Positions 44,938 through 54,016 are shown, numbered from the stretch's first letter. The stretch: 62,287 nt of DNA from Bacteroidota bacterium (GCA_028288625.1 JAQBNI010000090.1:1-62287), one strand, 5' to 3'. A program made the numbers and translations. The notes: generated by a model from the letters alone, not told the origin.

Positions 44938-45789
44938 TTATTTCTTCTTTTTCCCGAAGACGCCTCCAAGATCGAGGTTCATTCTGAAATAAGGACGCAA
45001 CCTCGAAAATGTAACCTCTTTGTTTCCATAAACAATATCACTTGTCACCGGGTCTTGTGTGTACCCTATATCGAGCCGGTTTGCCTTATATTTCCATAAC
45101 CCGACAGATAATGACCAATCCAAAACGATCGGCTCAAAGTTATTCTGCCATCCCATGGTCAGGAAGAAATAAATGCTGTTTACCTTCTCCTTCATTTTGT
45201 CGTTTGGCAACCTGTTTCCACTTGCATTTACTTTTTGTACTTTATAATTCCTGATCGCATATTCAAACACGGGAGATAAATAGAATCCATCGAAATCGTC
45301 TGCATCACCGGCTACATAAAAACGCGGCGCTATAGATGCACATATGCCAACACCTGCTTTTCTGAATTGATAGGAACTATACTCGTCCGGTGCATCATAT
45401 TCATCAGGACCATTCCAATTGCTGCTTGTTTGAATATTGGAAGAGCGGAATAGTCCGCCATTCATATAAAGTTCCCCTACAAAATCTCTCGTTGCTAAAC
45501 CTAATCCGCCTTGTACCGTGAGCCAGTTCGTCAAATAACGCTCGTAATAAAACTGTACTTCTCCGTATGCCGGTCCAAATAATCCCACCTTAGCATTGTT
45601 TTTTGGAAAGCTTCTTTTTTTCTTTTCTTTCTTCCCGTTCGGTGTAGTTGTAACGTACCCGTGATTGCCATCATCATCAAAAATAATAACAGTTGTCTTC
45701 ATAGAATCCGGCATTTTTGTTTGAGACTGACTAAACGATAACGCAGCTTTTAATAAAAGTGTTAAAAGTGAAATAATGATTTTACGCAT
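44938..45789 (-). CDS. Probable outer-membrane beta-barrel protein, 283 residues
   Basis: A signal-like N-terminus (IISLLTLLLKAALSFSQS) is followed by amphipathic strands with aromatic girdles: VGLFGPAYGEVQFYYERYL, WLTVQGGLGLATRDFVGELY, GVGICASIAPRFYVAGDA, and a final RLRPYFRMNLDLGGVFGKKKK. The pattern of alternating residues suggests an 8-10-strand barrel. The C-terminus is Lys-rich, not aromatic, which is unusual for BAM substrates. It is divergent from the 543-residue gene. Confidence 0.72.
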   Translation of the reverse strand: MRKIIISLLTLLLKAALSFSQSQTKMPDSMKTTVIIFDDDGNHGYVTTTPNGKKEKKKRSFPKNNAKVGLFGPAYGEVQFYYERYLTNWLTVQGGLGLATRDFVGELYMNGGLFRSSNIQTSSNWNGPDEYDAPDEYSSYQFRKAGVGICASIAPRFYVAGDADDFDGFYLSPVFEYAIRNYKVQKVNASGNRLPNDKMKEKVNSIYFFLTMGWQNNFEPIVLDWSLSVGLWKYKANRLDIGYTQDPVTSDIVYGNKEVTFSRLRPYFRMNLDLGGVFGKKKK

Positions 45790-45814
45790 AATTATTTATT
45801 CGAAACCAAAGTAA

Positions 45815-45822
45815 TATATTTG
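45815..45822 (+). promoter_or_regulatory. Candidate -7 box before the 543-residue secreted protein
   Basis: TATATTTG matches the -7 consensus and ends 31 bases before the ATG at 45854. No clear -33 TTG was found. Confidence 0.4.
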
Positions 45823-45853
45823 CAGCAATACAAACAAAGAAATAAAAAAATTT

Positions 45854-47485
45854 ATGAAAAGATTTTTCTTGCTGCTCACCTTTGTGCAAGTTGTTGCATT
45901 TGCGCAAAATATAAAACTAACCTGGAGTCCTGAAATTGACAACAAAAAAAGGGTCTACATCAATGATATTATTCATACCGATAATACCGGCATATATTAT
46001 ACTACTATTGAAAAGAAAGGAGGAATGTTTGGATATTACAAGCCTGCAACCTTTAAATCGGTAGATAAAATATCTTCTAATTTTGCTCCTGTCTTCAGTA
46101 AGGAGTTTACAGCCTTTGATAAAGACTTTGCAGTCCAGGATATTTATTACGCGAAAAATAATTTTCTTATTTTCTTAAGCAGGCACGAAAAGAAATCGGA
46201 TGAAACAAAATATTATGTCGCAAACATGGATATGAATGGCAGCGTTGGAACGGCAAAAGAATATTTTACCGCCAACAGTGCAACATTTGCTGAAGCGGCA
46301 AGCAATTCTTTTTCCTATTCATATGATAGCACTAAATTTCTTATACTTTCAGAAAGAGGCTATGTTCCCTATGGTGGATGGGGAGCTTACAGGCACGGCA
46401 ATAAAGCACAAAAGGAAGACGAAAAAGAAATTATTACCGTATTGAACAGCGATGGAACAAAAGCCTGGCAGAAAGCTATCGTCATTGAAAATAAAGAAGA
46501 CAGGGATATTTATATTTCCCAGCAAGCAGTAGCTCCCAACGGAGACGCTTTCTTTCTCCTGAAAGAATACAAGGATGATAAAAGAAGAGAAACCATACGG
46601 GATGAAAGCGGTAAAAAAGTGCCGGGTTATAAATACAGACTTTTGAAAGTGAGCAATAACGGAAATACTTTAAAATACTATGACATTAACTTAGGAAATT
46701 TGTATCTGAATTCTGCGGACATAAAAATAAATACACAAACTAACAATCTGATCTGTTCAGGATTTTATAACGACCAGGACAATGAAGTACTGAAAGGTTT
46801 ATTTTATTTAGAAATAGATAACACCGGAAATATCATTAAGAAAAACAATAAAGATTTTCCTGATGATTTTATTGCGGAATTTAAAAAGCATAAGGAAACA
46901 ACAAAAGACAGAAAAAATAATCCCGACAAAGATGATGGTCTTTCAAAAAGTTTCCGTGTAGATAAAGTGTATACGCGTCCGGATGGCGGCGCATTCTTGT
47001 TATCCGAATTTTATTATTCTTACCGGGTTTGCACTACAAGTTCAAATGGAATGACTACCTGCCATGTACACTACATCAGCAATGATATTTTAGTAGTCAA
47101 TATTGGCGCAGACGGAAAGATTGATTGGTTTCATCGAATTCCTAAACGTCAGCATGAAGTTGATTTCTACAACTTTTCTTCTTACGTCAGCACGGTGTAT
47201 AATAATAAGCTCTATATTTTATTTAATGATAACCCGAAGAACGAGGATAATGAAGATGATGAAAAATCAGCCAATACGGTACGGTTTAAAAAATCTGTAT
47301 GTATGATCCATGCAATCGATAAAGATGAAAAAGTTACGAAACAGGAATTATTTAAAAACGATGATATTGAAACTGTACTGCGTCCCACAAGCAGCCGGGT
47401 AATGAATGACAACGTCATTATTCTCTATGCAGAAAAGTTTCGCGATAATGATGTTAAACTGGGAAAGATAGTGATCGACAAATAA
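45854..47485 (+). CDS. Secreted protein of unknown function, 543 residues
   Basis: Signal peptide (FFLLLTFVQVVAFAQ), then a chain of Tyr- and Asp-rich strands: FKSVDKISSNFAPVFSKEFTAFDKDFAV, AVAPNGDAFFLLKEYKDDKRRETIRDESG, and a repeated KVYTRPDGGAFLLSEFYYSY. The spacing of PxGDAFFL or PDGGAFLL units suggests a beta-propeller, which is inference. Near residue 395 is a Cys pair (VCTTSSNGMTTCHVH). The C-terminus does not look like a CHU_C or barrel signal. A strong terminator follows the stop. No recognised family. Confidence 0.75.
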   Translation: MKRFFLLLTFVQVVAFAQNIKLTWSPEIDNKKRVYINDIIHTDNTGIYYTTIEKKGGMFGYYKPATFKSVDKISSNFAPVFSKEFTAFDKDFAVQDIYYAKNNFLIFLSRHEKKSDETKYYVANMDMNGSVGTAKEYFTANSATFAEAASNSFSYSYDSTKFLILSERGYVPYGGWGAYRHGNKAQKEDEKEIITVLNSDGTKAWQKAIVIENKEDRDIYISQQAVAPNGDAFFLLKEYKDDKRRETIRDESGKKVPGYKYRLLKVSNNGNTLKYYDINLGNLYLNSADIKINTQTNNLICSGFYNDQDNEVLKGLFYLEIDNTGNIIKKNNKDFPDDFIAEFKKHKETTKDRKNNPDKDDGLSKSFRVDKVYTRPDGGAFLLSEFYYSYRVCTTSSNGMTTCHVHYISNDILVVNIGADGKIDWFHRIPKRQHEVDFYNFSSYVSTVYNNKLYILFNDNPKNEDNEDDEKSANTVRFKKSVCMIHAIDKDEKVTKQELFKNDDIETVLRPTSSRVMNDNVIILYAEKFRDNDVKLGKIVIDK

Positions 47486-47504
47486 TAATTATTTTTTAAA
47501 TATT

Positions 47505-47535
47505 AAAGCACGATCCCCGGATCGTGCTTTTTTAT
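47505..47535 (+). terminator. Rho-independent terminator of the 543-residue gene
   Basis: AAAGCACGATCC and GGATCGTGCTTT form a 12-bp stem with a 2-base loop (47505-47530), followed by a TTTTT run. Confidence 0.9.
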
Positions 47536-47579
47536 TTCCTAATTTGATCTATTGTATATACAATTAATATTTTCCATTG

Positions 47580-47587
47580 TACTTTTG
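47580..47587 (+). promoter_or_regulatory. Candidate -7 box directly before the ABC exporter start
   Basis: TACTTTTG ends four bases before ATG 47592, so the mRNA would be nearly leaderless. This position argues against a TTG start at 47577, which would lie upstream of the box. Confidence 0.5.
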
Positions 47588-47591
47588 CAAT

Positions 47592-49418
47592 ATGAAAATT
47601 CTGCTTTATTACCTCAAAAAATATAAATGGCTGGTTGTATTAACTTTTTTACTCGCCATTATCAACCAATGTTTTTCTTTATTGGATCCATATATATTTG
47701 GAAAGATATTTGACAATTTTGCCACGCATCCGCATACTAAAATAAATGCAGCAAAACTGGCTGTACCAAGAACGCAAGGTGAATTTCTAACCGGTGTTTT
47801 ATTTCTGATAGGATGTGCCATTACGGTTGCAATGATCAGCCGTATTGCAAAGGCTTTCCAGGATTATTTTATGAATGTAGTGATCCAGCGCTTCGGCGCC
47901 GATGTGTACACGGATGGATTGAAACATGCACTGCAATTGCCATTCCAGGAATTTGAAGATCAGCGAAGCGGCGAAACATTAAACATACTTCAGAAAGTCC
48001 GCCTTGATTCGGAAAAATTCATGCAGAATTTTATTAACGTGCTTTTCGTCGCTGTGATCGGGATCGTATTTGTAATTATCTATTCCACTTTCGTGTATCC
48101 AAAGTTGATCCTGATGTACTTCATATCCTCTTTTGTTTTGGGTTTCTCCATTAATATTCTATCCAGGAAAATAAAACTGGTACAGGCGAAGATCACGCGC
48201 CAAACAAATGTATTAGCGGGCGCCACGACAGAAAGTTTAAGAAATATTGAATTGATAAAAAGTCTTGGGTTAACGAACCAGGAAATTAACCGGCTGAATG
48301 ATACCACCACAAAGATTCTGCACCTCGAGCTTACAAAGGTAAAACAGATACGAAGCATTGCTTTTATACAGGGAACATTAGTGAATTCTCTGCGCCAAAT
48401 AATTATGTTTATTATTTTATTCCTGATCTTCAAAAGCCACCTTACTGCGGGACAATTAATTACACTTCAATTTTATTCCTTCTTCATTTTTAACCCATTG
48501 CAGGAAATGGGAAATGTAATTATGAGTTACCGTGAAGCCGAAGCTTCTTTGAATAATTTTGAAAAGCTGATGCATACGCCCGTCGAGATCAAACCGCCGG
48601 ATGCCATTAAGTTGAATGCGATCGATTCCTTGTTTTTTGAAGATGTGGGATTCCAGCATCGCACTGCAAAGACAAGAGCTGTTGAAGACATTACTTTTAA
48701 AGCAGCTAAGGGCGATACCATTGCATTTGTTGGTCCTTCCGGCTCGGGAAAAACAACGTTGGTAAAATTATTGGTTGGATTGTATGCGCCGCTTGAAGGA
48801 AAAATTCTATACAATAATATCGATTCTAAAAAAATTGATATCGATGAATTGCGTTCGCAGATCGGGTTTGTTACGCAGGATACACAACTGTTTGCAGGCA
48901 CGATAAAAGAAAATTTATTATTCGTGAATCCAGCAGCAACGGATGAAGAAATAATTGATGTATTAAACAAGGCTTCATGCCAGAGTTTACTCGCGAGAAG
49001 TGAAGCGGGAATTGATACAGTGATCGGGGAAGGTGGAATGAAAGTTTCCGGCGGCGAAAAACAACGCCTGTCTATTGCAAGAGCGTTGCTGAGAAAACCA
49101 AAATTAATTGTGTTTGATGAAGCAACATCTTCACTCGATTCTATTACGGAAGATGACATCACCCAAACTATAAAAACTATAGTGGCGAAAAAAGATCACA
49201 TCACCGTGATGATCGCGCATCGCTTGTCCACCATTATGCATGCGGATAGAATTTATGTTTTGGAAAAAGGAAGAATTATTGAAACCGGCAATCATTATGA
49301 ATTATTGGAAGAGAAAGGATTGTATTATGCTATGTGGCGCCAGCAGATCGGCGAAAGAAAAGCGATACCCACGGTGCCTGCGGAACAAATTCCAAATGAA
49401 GAATCTATAGTTAATTAA
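47592..49418 (+). CDS. ABC exporter, MsbA-like half-transporter
   Basis: 608 residues from ATG 47592. N-terminal part has six membrane helices (LTFLLAIINQCFSLLDPYIFG, FLIGCAITVAMISRIAKAF, IGIVFVIIYSTFVYPKLIL and others). C-terminal ATPase: Walker A VGPSGSGKTTLVKLLVGLY, Q-loop GFVTQDTQL, signature VSGGEKQRLSIARALL, Walker B LIVFDEATSSLD and the switch His in IAHRLST. Homodimers of this type flip lipids or export peptides and drugs. The substrate is unknown; no paired gene is adjacent. Following it are a small membrane protein and yqeY. Confidence 0.9.
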   Translation: MKILLYYLKKYKWLVVLTFLLAIINQCFSLLDPYIFGKIFDNFATHPHTKINAAKLAVPRTQGEFLTGVLFLIGCAITVAMISRIAKAFQDYFMNVVIQRFGADVYTDGLKHALQLPFQEFEDQRSGETLNILQKVRLDSEKFMQNFINVLFVAVIGIVFVIIYSTFVYPKLILMYFISSFVLGFSINILSRKIKLVQAKITRQTNVLAGATTESLRNIELIKSLGLTNQEINRLNDTTTKILHLELTKVKQIRSIAFIQGTLVNSLRQIIMFIILFLIFKSHLTAGQLITLQFYSFFIFNPLQEMGNVIMSYREAEASLNNFEKLMHTPVEIKPPDAIKLNAIDSLFFEDVGFQHRTAKTRAVEDITFKAAKGDTIAFVGPSGSGKTTLVKLLVGLYAPLEGKILYNNIDSKKIDIDELRSQIGFVTQDTQLFAGTIKENLLFVNPAATDEEIIDVLNKASCQSLLARSEAGIDTVIGEGGMKVSGGEKQRLSIARALLRKPKLIVFDEATSSLDSITEDDITQTIKTIVAKKDHITVMIAHRLSTIMHADRIYVLEKGRIIETGNHYELLEEKGLYYAMWRQQIGERKAIPTVPAEQIPNEESIVN

Positions 49419-49488
49419 TAACAGTTTTTTAGCAGCGGTGAAACTTATTTTTCCTGACCTTTGTTATTCAGATTCATAAATTATAAAG

Positions 49489-49701
49489 ATGTTACGCTTA
49501 CTCGAATATATTATTTTCATTTTACTGGCTTACAGGATCATCAAAGCCTTAATGAGCGACCATAAACCGGAAAGGACTACGCAACCCCGTGAAAGACAAA
49601 CGATGGATTTCACACATCAGCAAGAGCAGCCATCACCTCCTATTTCACAAAGCTCAAAATTCAATTCTGCTGAGCCTATCGATTACGAAGAAGTGAAGTA
49701 G
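49489..49701 (+). CDS. Small membrane protein, 70 residues (DUF4834-like)
   Basis: One transmembrane helix near the N-terminus (LEYIIFILLAYRIIKAL), then a hydrophilic tail rich in Gln, Pro and Ser ending in EPIDYEEVK. The closing DYEEVK or DYEEIK tail with a short N-terminal helix is the pattern I associate with DUF4834 proteins of Bacteroidota. It is short, but the codon use and the position 70 bases after the exporter stop favour a real gene. Function unknown. Confidence 0.62.
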   Translation: MLRLLEYIIFILLAYRIIKALMSDHKPERTTQPRERQTMDFTHQQEQPSPPISQSSKFNSAEPIDYEEVK

Positions 49702-49765
49702 TTGCAGTGTGCAACGATTCAGCAGGCAATCTATTGGTACTAATTTCTCCCTTCTCTTTTTTTAT

Positions 49766-49773
49766 TATATTTG
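49766..49773 (+). promoter_or_regulatory. Candidate -7 box before yqeY
   Basis: TATATTTG matches the -7 consensus, 33 bases before the ATG at 49807. A TTG lies at 49734, but at 29 bases the spacing is too long, so this rests on the -7 box. Confidence 0.4.
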
Positions 49774-49806
49774 TCAACTATTAATTTGCAAATGTAAACT
49801 AACACA

Positions 49807-50256
49807 ATGAGCTTAGATCAAAACATCAACAACGAATTGAAAGACGCAATGCTTTCAAAAAATGAAGTAAAGCTTCGCACGATCAAATCTATAAAAGCAG
49901 CTTTTATTATTGCAAAAACAGAGAAAGGCTCTAACGGCGAAATATCTCCTGAACAGGAAATAAAGATCCTGCAAAAATTATACAACCAGCGCAAAGAATC
50001 ATACGATATCTTTTCAAAAGAGAACCGTCCCGAATTGGCTGCAAAGGAAAAGGAAGAGATGGAAGTCATTCAATCTTACCTGCCTGCGCAAATGAGTGAC
50101 GATGATTTGAAAAATATTGTACAAGCTACAATCGCAGAAACCGGTGCGTCTTCTATAAAAGATATGGGGAAAGTGATTGGTTCGGTAAGTAAGAAAGTAG
50201 CTGGACAAGCAGAAGGCGCCCGCATCTCCAGCTTAGTTAAGGAATTGCTGGCATAA
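49807..50256 (+). CDS. YqeY-family (GatB/YqeY domain) protein
   Basis: 149 residues. Family blocks: LKDAMLSKNEVKLRTIKSIKAAF at the N-terminus, IKILQKLYNQRKESYDIF, EVIQSYLPAQMSDDDLKNIV, and the closing MGKVIGSVSKKVAGQAEGARIS. The domain is shared with the tail of GatB, the tRNA-dependent amidotransferase subunit; free-standing YqeY may bind tRNA, but its role is unproven. Its TAA stop and the next ATG share one base (TAATG), so translation of the HAD gene is coupled to it. Confidence 0.92.
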   Translation: MSLDQNINNELKDAMLSKNEVKLRTIKSIKAAFIIAKTEKGSNGEISPEQEIKILQKLYNQRKESYDIFSKENRPELAAKEKEEMEVIQSYLPAQMSDDDLKNIVQATIAETGASSIKDMGKVIGSVSKKVAGQAEGARISSLVKELLA

Positions 50257-50909
50257 TGCAGGATATCCAACATTTTATTTTCGATCTTGATGGCACTATC
50301 ACGCACCCACAGCCCGGTATCATCGGCGGTTATCATTACATGTTTAAAAAGTTAGGTGTGGAAGATAAGCCTGATGAAGAACTGATCCCGGTGATCGGTC
50401 CGCCTTTAAAATATGTTCTATCGCACATCTTTAATTTTTCTCCCGAGAATGTTGACTTGGGATTTAAATACTACCGCGAATATTATTATGAAAAAGGCGG
50501 GATGTACGAAGCCACTATTTTTGATGGCATGAAAGATCTTTTTGAATGTTTGAAACAAAGAAAAAAAATGCTACACGTTGCCACCAACAAATCTTACCAG
50601 GTAGATAAGATACTGGAACATTTTAATGTGCTGCAATATTTTTCATCGATTGAATTTTATAACGAAGAAAAAAATGTGATCAGCAAGGAAAGGATGATCG
50701 AAAATATTATTGAAAGTGAAAATGTAACGGATAAACATTCGGTTGTCATGATTGGCGACAGGAAACACGATCTGCTTGCAGCGAAAAACGTGGGTATAAC
50801 AGCTGTTGGTGTTTTGTATGGCTTCGGATCAAAAGAAGAATTAGAAAACTGCAATCCTGATCATATTGTGAAGAACGTTGCTGAATTGCGGGCATTGTTG
50901 TGCCCGTGA
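50256..50909 (+). CDS. HAD-superfamily phosphatase (phosphoglycolate-phosphatase-like)
   Basis: 217 residues. HAD motif I HFIFDLDGTITH with nucleophile Asp10 and Asp12; cap domain from about 16 to 80 (helical, GYHYMFKKLGVED, FKYYREYYYEKGG); motif II VATNKSY; motif III lysine and motif IV VVMIGDRKHDLLAAKNVGI. This is the subfamily IA pattern (Gph/PGPase/beta-phosphoglucomutase). The substrate cannot be read; 2-phosphoglycolate, nucleotides or sugar phosphates are possible. It is translationally coupled to yqeY and converges on a tiny lipoprotein gene that starts its stop one base later. Confidence 0.87.
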   Translation: MQDIQHFIFDLDGTITHPQPGIIGGYHYMFKKLGVEDKPDEELIPVIGPPLKYVLSHIFNFSPENVDLGFKYYREYYYEKGGMYEATIFDGMKDLFECLKQRKKMLHVATNKSYQVDKILEHFNVLQYFSSIEFYNEEKNVISKERMIENIIESENVTDKHSVVMIGDRKHDLLAAKNVGITAVGVLYGFGSKEELENCNPDHIVKNVAELRALLCP

Positions 50910-51104
50910 TTATTCCAGCCTGCAGCTTTGTGAATAATTGCTCATCGCGGTACATTGTGCCGAACCGCTGGTATCCGGAAATGTTTGATTGCTCACCACA
51001 GTTCCGCTCACCACATCACGGCAAATACATGTTACTGTTGTTGATTCGCTTTTCCTGCAGGAAACCGCGAGCATCATCATCGCTGTAATAAGCATCTTGT
51101 CCAT
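50910..51104 (-). CDS. Tiny cysteine-containing lipoprotein, 64 residues
   Basis: MLITAMMMLAVSCRKSES carries a lipobox (LAVSC) at Cys16, so the mature chain is only about 49 residues. It has four more cysteines (TCICRD, then a later QC and SC), likely two disulfides in the envelope. No family recognised. The stop is directly next to the HAD stop. The 69-base gap to the next gene holds a TATATCTTA word. Confidence rests on the good signal and lipobox. Confidence 0.6.
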   Translation of the reverse strand: MDKMLITAMMMLAVSCRKSESTTVTCICRDVVSGTVVSNQTFPDTSGSAQCTAMSNYSQSCRLE

Positions 51105-51173
51105 ACCGCTCTAACAACTTTAATTTATAAATGTTTTTAAGACTGATTATATATCTTAGTAGAAATAAATTCC

Positions 51174-51632
51174 ATGAAAAAGTTCATCCTGATAATTATT
51201 TTTTGCTGTGTGATGAAAATTGCGTTCACTAAAAATGATAATGCAAAAGAAGTAGAGAAATTGAAACAGACAGAACTTGCATTCAGTAAAATGTGCGGGG
51301 AAAAAGGAATGAAGGAATCATTTATTTTTTATGCAGATAAAGATGTGATCAAACCAAGTGAAGACAAATTTCCTGTCATCGGAAAAGATTCTTTGATCGC
51401 TTCTTTTTCGAGAAGAAAGAAAGAAACGTTTAAACTGGAATGGTATCCGACAAGGGTGGAGGTGAGCAAATCCGCTGATCTCGCCTACACATTCGGCAAC
51501 TGGATCCTAACAACTGATGATGGCAAGAAAAGCTACGGCAATTATGTAACCTTTTGGAAAAAACAGGAAGATGGTTCGTGGAAATATGTTTTAGATACAG
51601 GTAATTCCACACCTGATCCTGTGCAGAAGTGA
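51174..51632 (+). CDS. Secreted DUF4440/SnoaL-like (NTF2-fold) protein
   Basis: 152 residues. Signal peptide (FILIIIFCCVMKIAF), then the DUF4440 pattern: ELAFSKMCGEKGMKESFIFYADKD, PVIGKDSLIASFSR, LEWYPTRVEVSKSADLAYTFGNWILTT and a closing YVTFWKKQEDGSWKYVLDTGN. NTF2-fold cup, binding an unknown ligand. The chain ends PDPVQK; its TGA stop at 51630-51632 is the first triplet of an AAGTGA repeat tract that covers the next 290 bases. Confidence 0.83.
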   Translation: MKKFILIIIFCCVMKIAFTKNDNAKEVEKLKQTELAFSKMCGEKGMKESFIFYADKDVIKPSEDKFPVIGKDSLIASFSRRKKETFKLEWYPTRVEVSKSADLAYTFGNWILTTDDGKKSYGNYVTFWKKQEDGSWKYVLDTGNSTPDPVQK

Positions 51633-51925
51633 AAGTGAGAGTGAAAATGAAAGTGAACTTCATAAGTCGTTAGACCGCTAAGCAGGATATAAGGCTTGGC
51701 AAGCGGTCAGTACGACTTAATTAAAAAAAAAGTAAAATGAAAGTAAGAATGAAGATGAAAAATCTTACGGCTTGCCCGTTTTGGTCGCCTGACCAAAACA
51801 TCAGCATCTAATTATAATCAATATTGTTGGTCAGGCGACCAACAAAGGCATGGAGAAGTGAAGTTGAGAATGAGAATGAAAATGAAAGTGAAAAAATCTT
51901 ACGACTTACGACTTATAACTTACGA
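51630..51925. repeat. Gene-free tract of short words and three hairpins
   Basis: Opens with (AAGTGA)n-like words, closes with AATGAGAATGAAAATGAAAG and ACTTACGACTTACGAC words. Between lie hairpins: (a) 51664-51718, AAGTCGT with ACGACTT outside and GACCGCT with AGCGGTC inside; (b) 51778-51799, GTTTTGGTC-GCCT-GACCAAAAC, a 9-bp stem; (c) 51824-51845, TTGTTGGTC-AGGC-GACCAACAA, again 9 bp. Loops of b and c (GCCT and AGGC) are complementary, so b and c are near-mirror copies, 24 bases apart. No T-run was seen; no gene or tRNA. Confidence 0.75.
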
Positions 51926-52870
51926 CTAAATATTACACAACAACTCTAAATTTTGTCCCTTGAGTTGTTTCTTCGTAAGCTCGTAATTTTGTGTAAAGCC
52001 TAAAATATAACCTCCGCCGCCGGCGCCGCAGAGTTTTAAATAATATTCGCCGCTGTCCAATCCGCGCTTCCACATCTTATTAAATAATTTCGGGATCATC
52101 GGTTTGAAATGTTCGAACTGGAATTTCGACAACAACTTCATGTAAGCAAACAACGTTTCTTTATCACCGTCTAAAAAAGCCTGGATGCAGTTGTTGGCAA
52201 ACGGCTTCAGTTGTTTATCGATAAACTCGCGGAAGCTGGGTTCTTCCATGCGTTCCATATAATATTTTACAAGCGGTTCAGTGCTCCGCGATATGCCTGT
52301 ATCAATGAGGAATATTGCGCCCTTACCGCTGTTGTTTAATTCTACCTTCACCGGCTCTACACCATTCTTCCCGTTGATCAGCAATGGTAAATTCATGTAA
52401 CAGATCAACGGATCAACACCCGAGCTTTTTCCATGGAAGTAAGATTCCATTTTTGCAAACACCGATTTTAATTCTAATATGGATTTCTTTGTCGGCATGC
52501 TGTTGATGTCGATCTTATTCTTTGAATATTTTCCGTACACTGCAGCAACTAATGCGCCGCTGCTTCCCACGCCAAAACCTTGCGGAATGGAAGACTGGAA
52601 ATACATGCCGTTGGCAATATCATTCTTAAAGGAAACAATATCAAAATCAATATTTAATTTTTTTGTATCGAGAAGATCCTGCAGGTAATTGGCGAAGTCG
52701 GATAAATGCTCATTCGACTCGGAAACAAACTGCTCGTTCATTTCATTCACATCAAAAGTCAGCTTTCCTTTAAATTCATCATACGGCAAAGTTAAACCCA
52801 TGGAATCCTGGATAATGCTGTATTCCCCAAAGAGTAGAATTTTAGAATTGAATGATGGTTCGTTTTTCAT
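51926..52870 (-). CDS. Mevalonate kinase-like GHMP kinase
   Basis: 314 residues from ATG 52870 (a TTG frame to 52894 is not preferred). GHMP motifs: NSKILLFGEYSIIQDSMGL at the start, the ATP loop PQGFGVGSSGALVAA, and the late CGAGGGGYILGF. The first motif is that of Bacteroidota mevalonate kinase. It phosphorylates mevalonate at C5. The diphosphomevalonate decarboxylase gene lies directly upstream on the same strand, with 28 bases between, so the two form part of a mevalonate-pathway operon. The TAG stop adjoins a tract of AGTCGTAAG words. Confidence 0.85.
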   Translation of the reverse strand: MKNEPSFNSKILLFGEYSIIQDSMGLTLPYDEFKGKLTFDVNEMNEQFVSESNEHLSDFANYLQDLLDTKKLNIDFDIVSFKNDIANGMYFQSSIPQGFGVGSSGALVAAVYGKYSKNKIDINSMPTKKSILELKSVFAKMESYFHGKSSGVDPLICYMNLPLLINGKNGVEPVKVELNNSGKGAIFLIDTGISRSTEPLVKYYMERMEEPSFREFIDKQLKPFANNCIQAFLDGDKETLFAYMKLLSKFQFEHFKPMIPKLFNKMWKRGLDSGEYYLKLCGAGGGGYILGFTQNYELTKKQLKGQNLELLCNI

Positions 52871-52898
52871 GTATGTTAGTGTCGTGTGCGACAACTTC

Positions 52899-53969
52899 TC
52901 ATTTTATCTTCACCGGACCTTTTCCAACCTCATCATATATCACTTTTCCTTCTTCACAGTAATGCAACAACTCCTGCCGGATAAAGGTTTCTACTTCAGT
53001 TGCCGCCTCAGCCGGGTATAGTAAATGGATGTTCGGACCGGCATCTAAAGTAAAGCACAAAGGTACGGCTTTTTTTGCACGGTAGGATTTGATCAAATCA
53101 ATAATTTTAAGGGTATCCGGGAGCATCAACATGTACGATGGCGAGGAAGCCATCATCATTGCATGTAAGGTAAGTGCTTCATTTTCAACTACATCACCAA
53201 ATTTTATTAGATCTCCGGACTTTAAAGAAGCTATCAACCCGGTCATACTCGTTTCTGCCTGTTTATACCTGCTGTCTGCAAAAGGATGGTCGTTCATCAG
53301 CGAATGACCGGCACGGCTGGATACTGATTTCTCCTCGTCCGATACAATTAAGATGGCATCCTTATAGCTTTTAAATACATTATCCATTTCCGTAAACGCA
53401 ACTGCATGCTCGTTGCTTGATAAAGGAATAGACCGGTGTTTCCCCCAGGCTGCCATAAAAGGAAAGACAGAACGGCATGCGCTGCCGGAACCGAGTCGCG
53501 CAATTGTACTCGCTTTTTCAAAAAATTGATCCGGAGTCATTCCCCCTTGCAGTGTATGTTCAATATCTGTTAAGCACATCGCTAACGCTGCCATGGAAGA
53601 AGCCGAACTTGCAATGCCGGTAGAATGCGGGAATGAATTATAGCTATGGATTTCTAAAGAGAAATGAATTAAAAAAGGGAAGTGAGAAATGATGCTGTTA
53701 AGAAATACGCGGATCTTTTCTTCAAACTTCGGATTTTCTTTCCCTTCAAAAAAAAATTTAAAATCGGAATGTTCCTTATCTGCAAATAAACCATGATCTC
53801 TCGGGAAATATCTTATGGAAGTTTCTGTGAAAGCATTTTTTAAAGTAAAGCTGATGGAAGCATTGCGCGGCAACTGGTTGCCGTATTTCCCCCAGTATTT
53901 TATTAATGCAATGTTGGAAGGACAGCGCCATGAAACTTCACCCTCTGTATTTTTAAATGGATTAGCCAT
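52899..53969 (-). CDS. mvaD: Diphosphomevalonate decarboxylase
   Basis: 356 residues. Blocks: VSWRCPSNIALIKYWGKYG at the start, HSTGIASSASSMAALAMCLTDIE for the phosphate loop, LGSGSACRSVFPFMAAWG with its catalytic region, and LDAGPNIHLLYP near the end, carrying the conserved Asp. It turns mevalonate diphosphate into isopentenyl diphosphate using ATP. With the kinase gene it shows that isoprenoids are made by the mevalonate route. The first gene of the pair; upstream is a terminator of the previous minus-strand gene. Confidence 0.95.
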   Translation of the reverse strand: MANPFKNTEGEVSWRCPSNIALIKYWGKYGNQLPRNASISFTLKNAFTETSIRYFPRDHGLFADKEHSDFKFFFEGKENPKFEEKIRVFLNSIISHFPFLIHFSLEIHSYNSFPHSTGIASSASSMAALAMCLTDIEHTLQGGMTPDQFFEKASTIARLGSGSACRSVFPFMAAWGKHRSIPLSSNEHAVAFTEMDNVFKSYKDAILIVSDEEKSVSSRAGHSLMNDHPFADSRYKQAETSMTGLIASLKSGDLIKFGDVVENEALTLHAMMMASSPSYMLMLPDTLKIIDLIKSYRAKKAVPLCFTLDAGPNIHLLYPAEAATEVETFIRQELLHYCEEGKVIYDEVGKGPVKIK

Positions 53970-53988
53970 CGATCACAAAAGTAGTCAT

Positions 53989-54016
53989 AAAAAATTCCCG
54001 CAGCAAAGGCGGGAAT
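53989..54016 (-). terminator. Terminator of the beta-barrel gene 54037-54801
   Basis: ATTCCCGC (53994-54001) and GCGGGAAT (54009-54016) form an 8-bp stem with a 7-base loop. On the minus strand it is followed by a TTTTTT run. It separates the barrel gene from mvaD. Confidence 0.82.

Noticed and set aside
51664-51845. CRISPR array
   Set aside because: The hairpins are not evenly spaced direct repeats, there are only two similar units and they are mirror-oriented; no cas gene is present.
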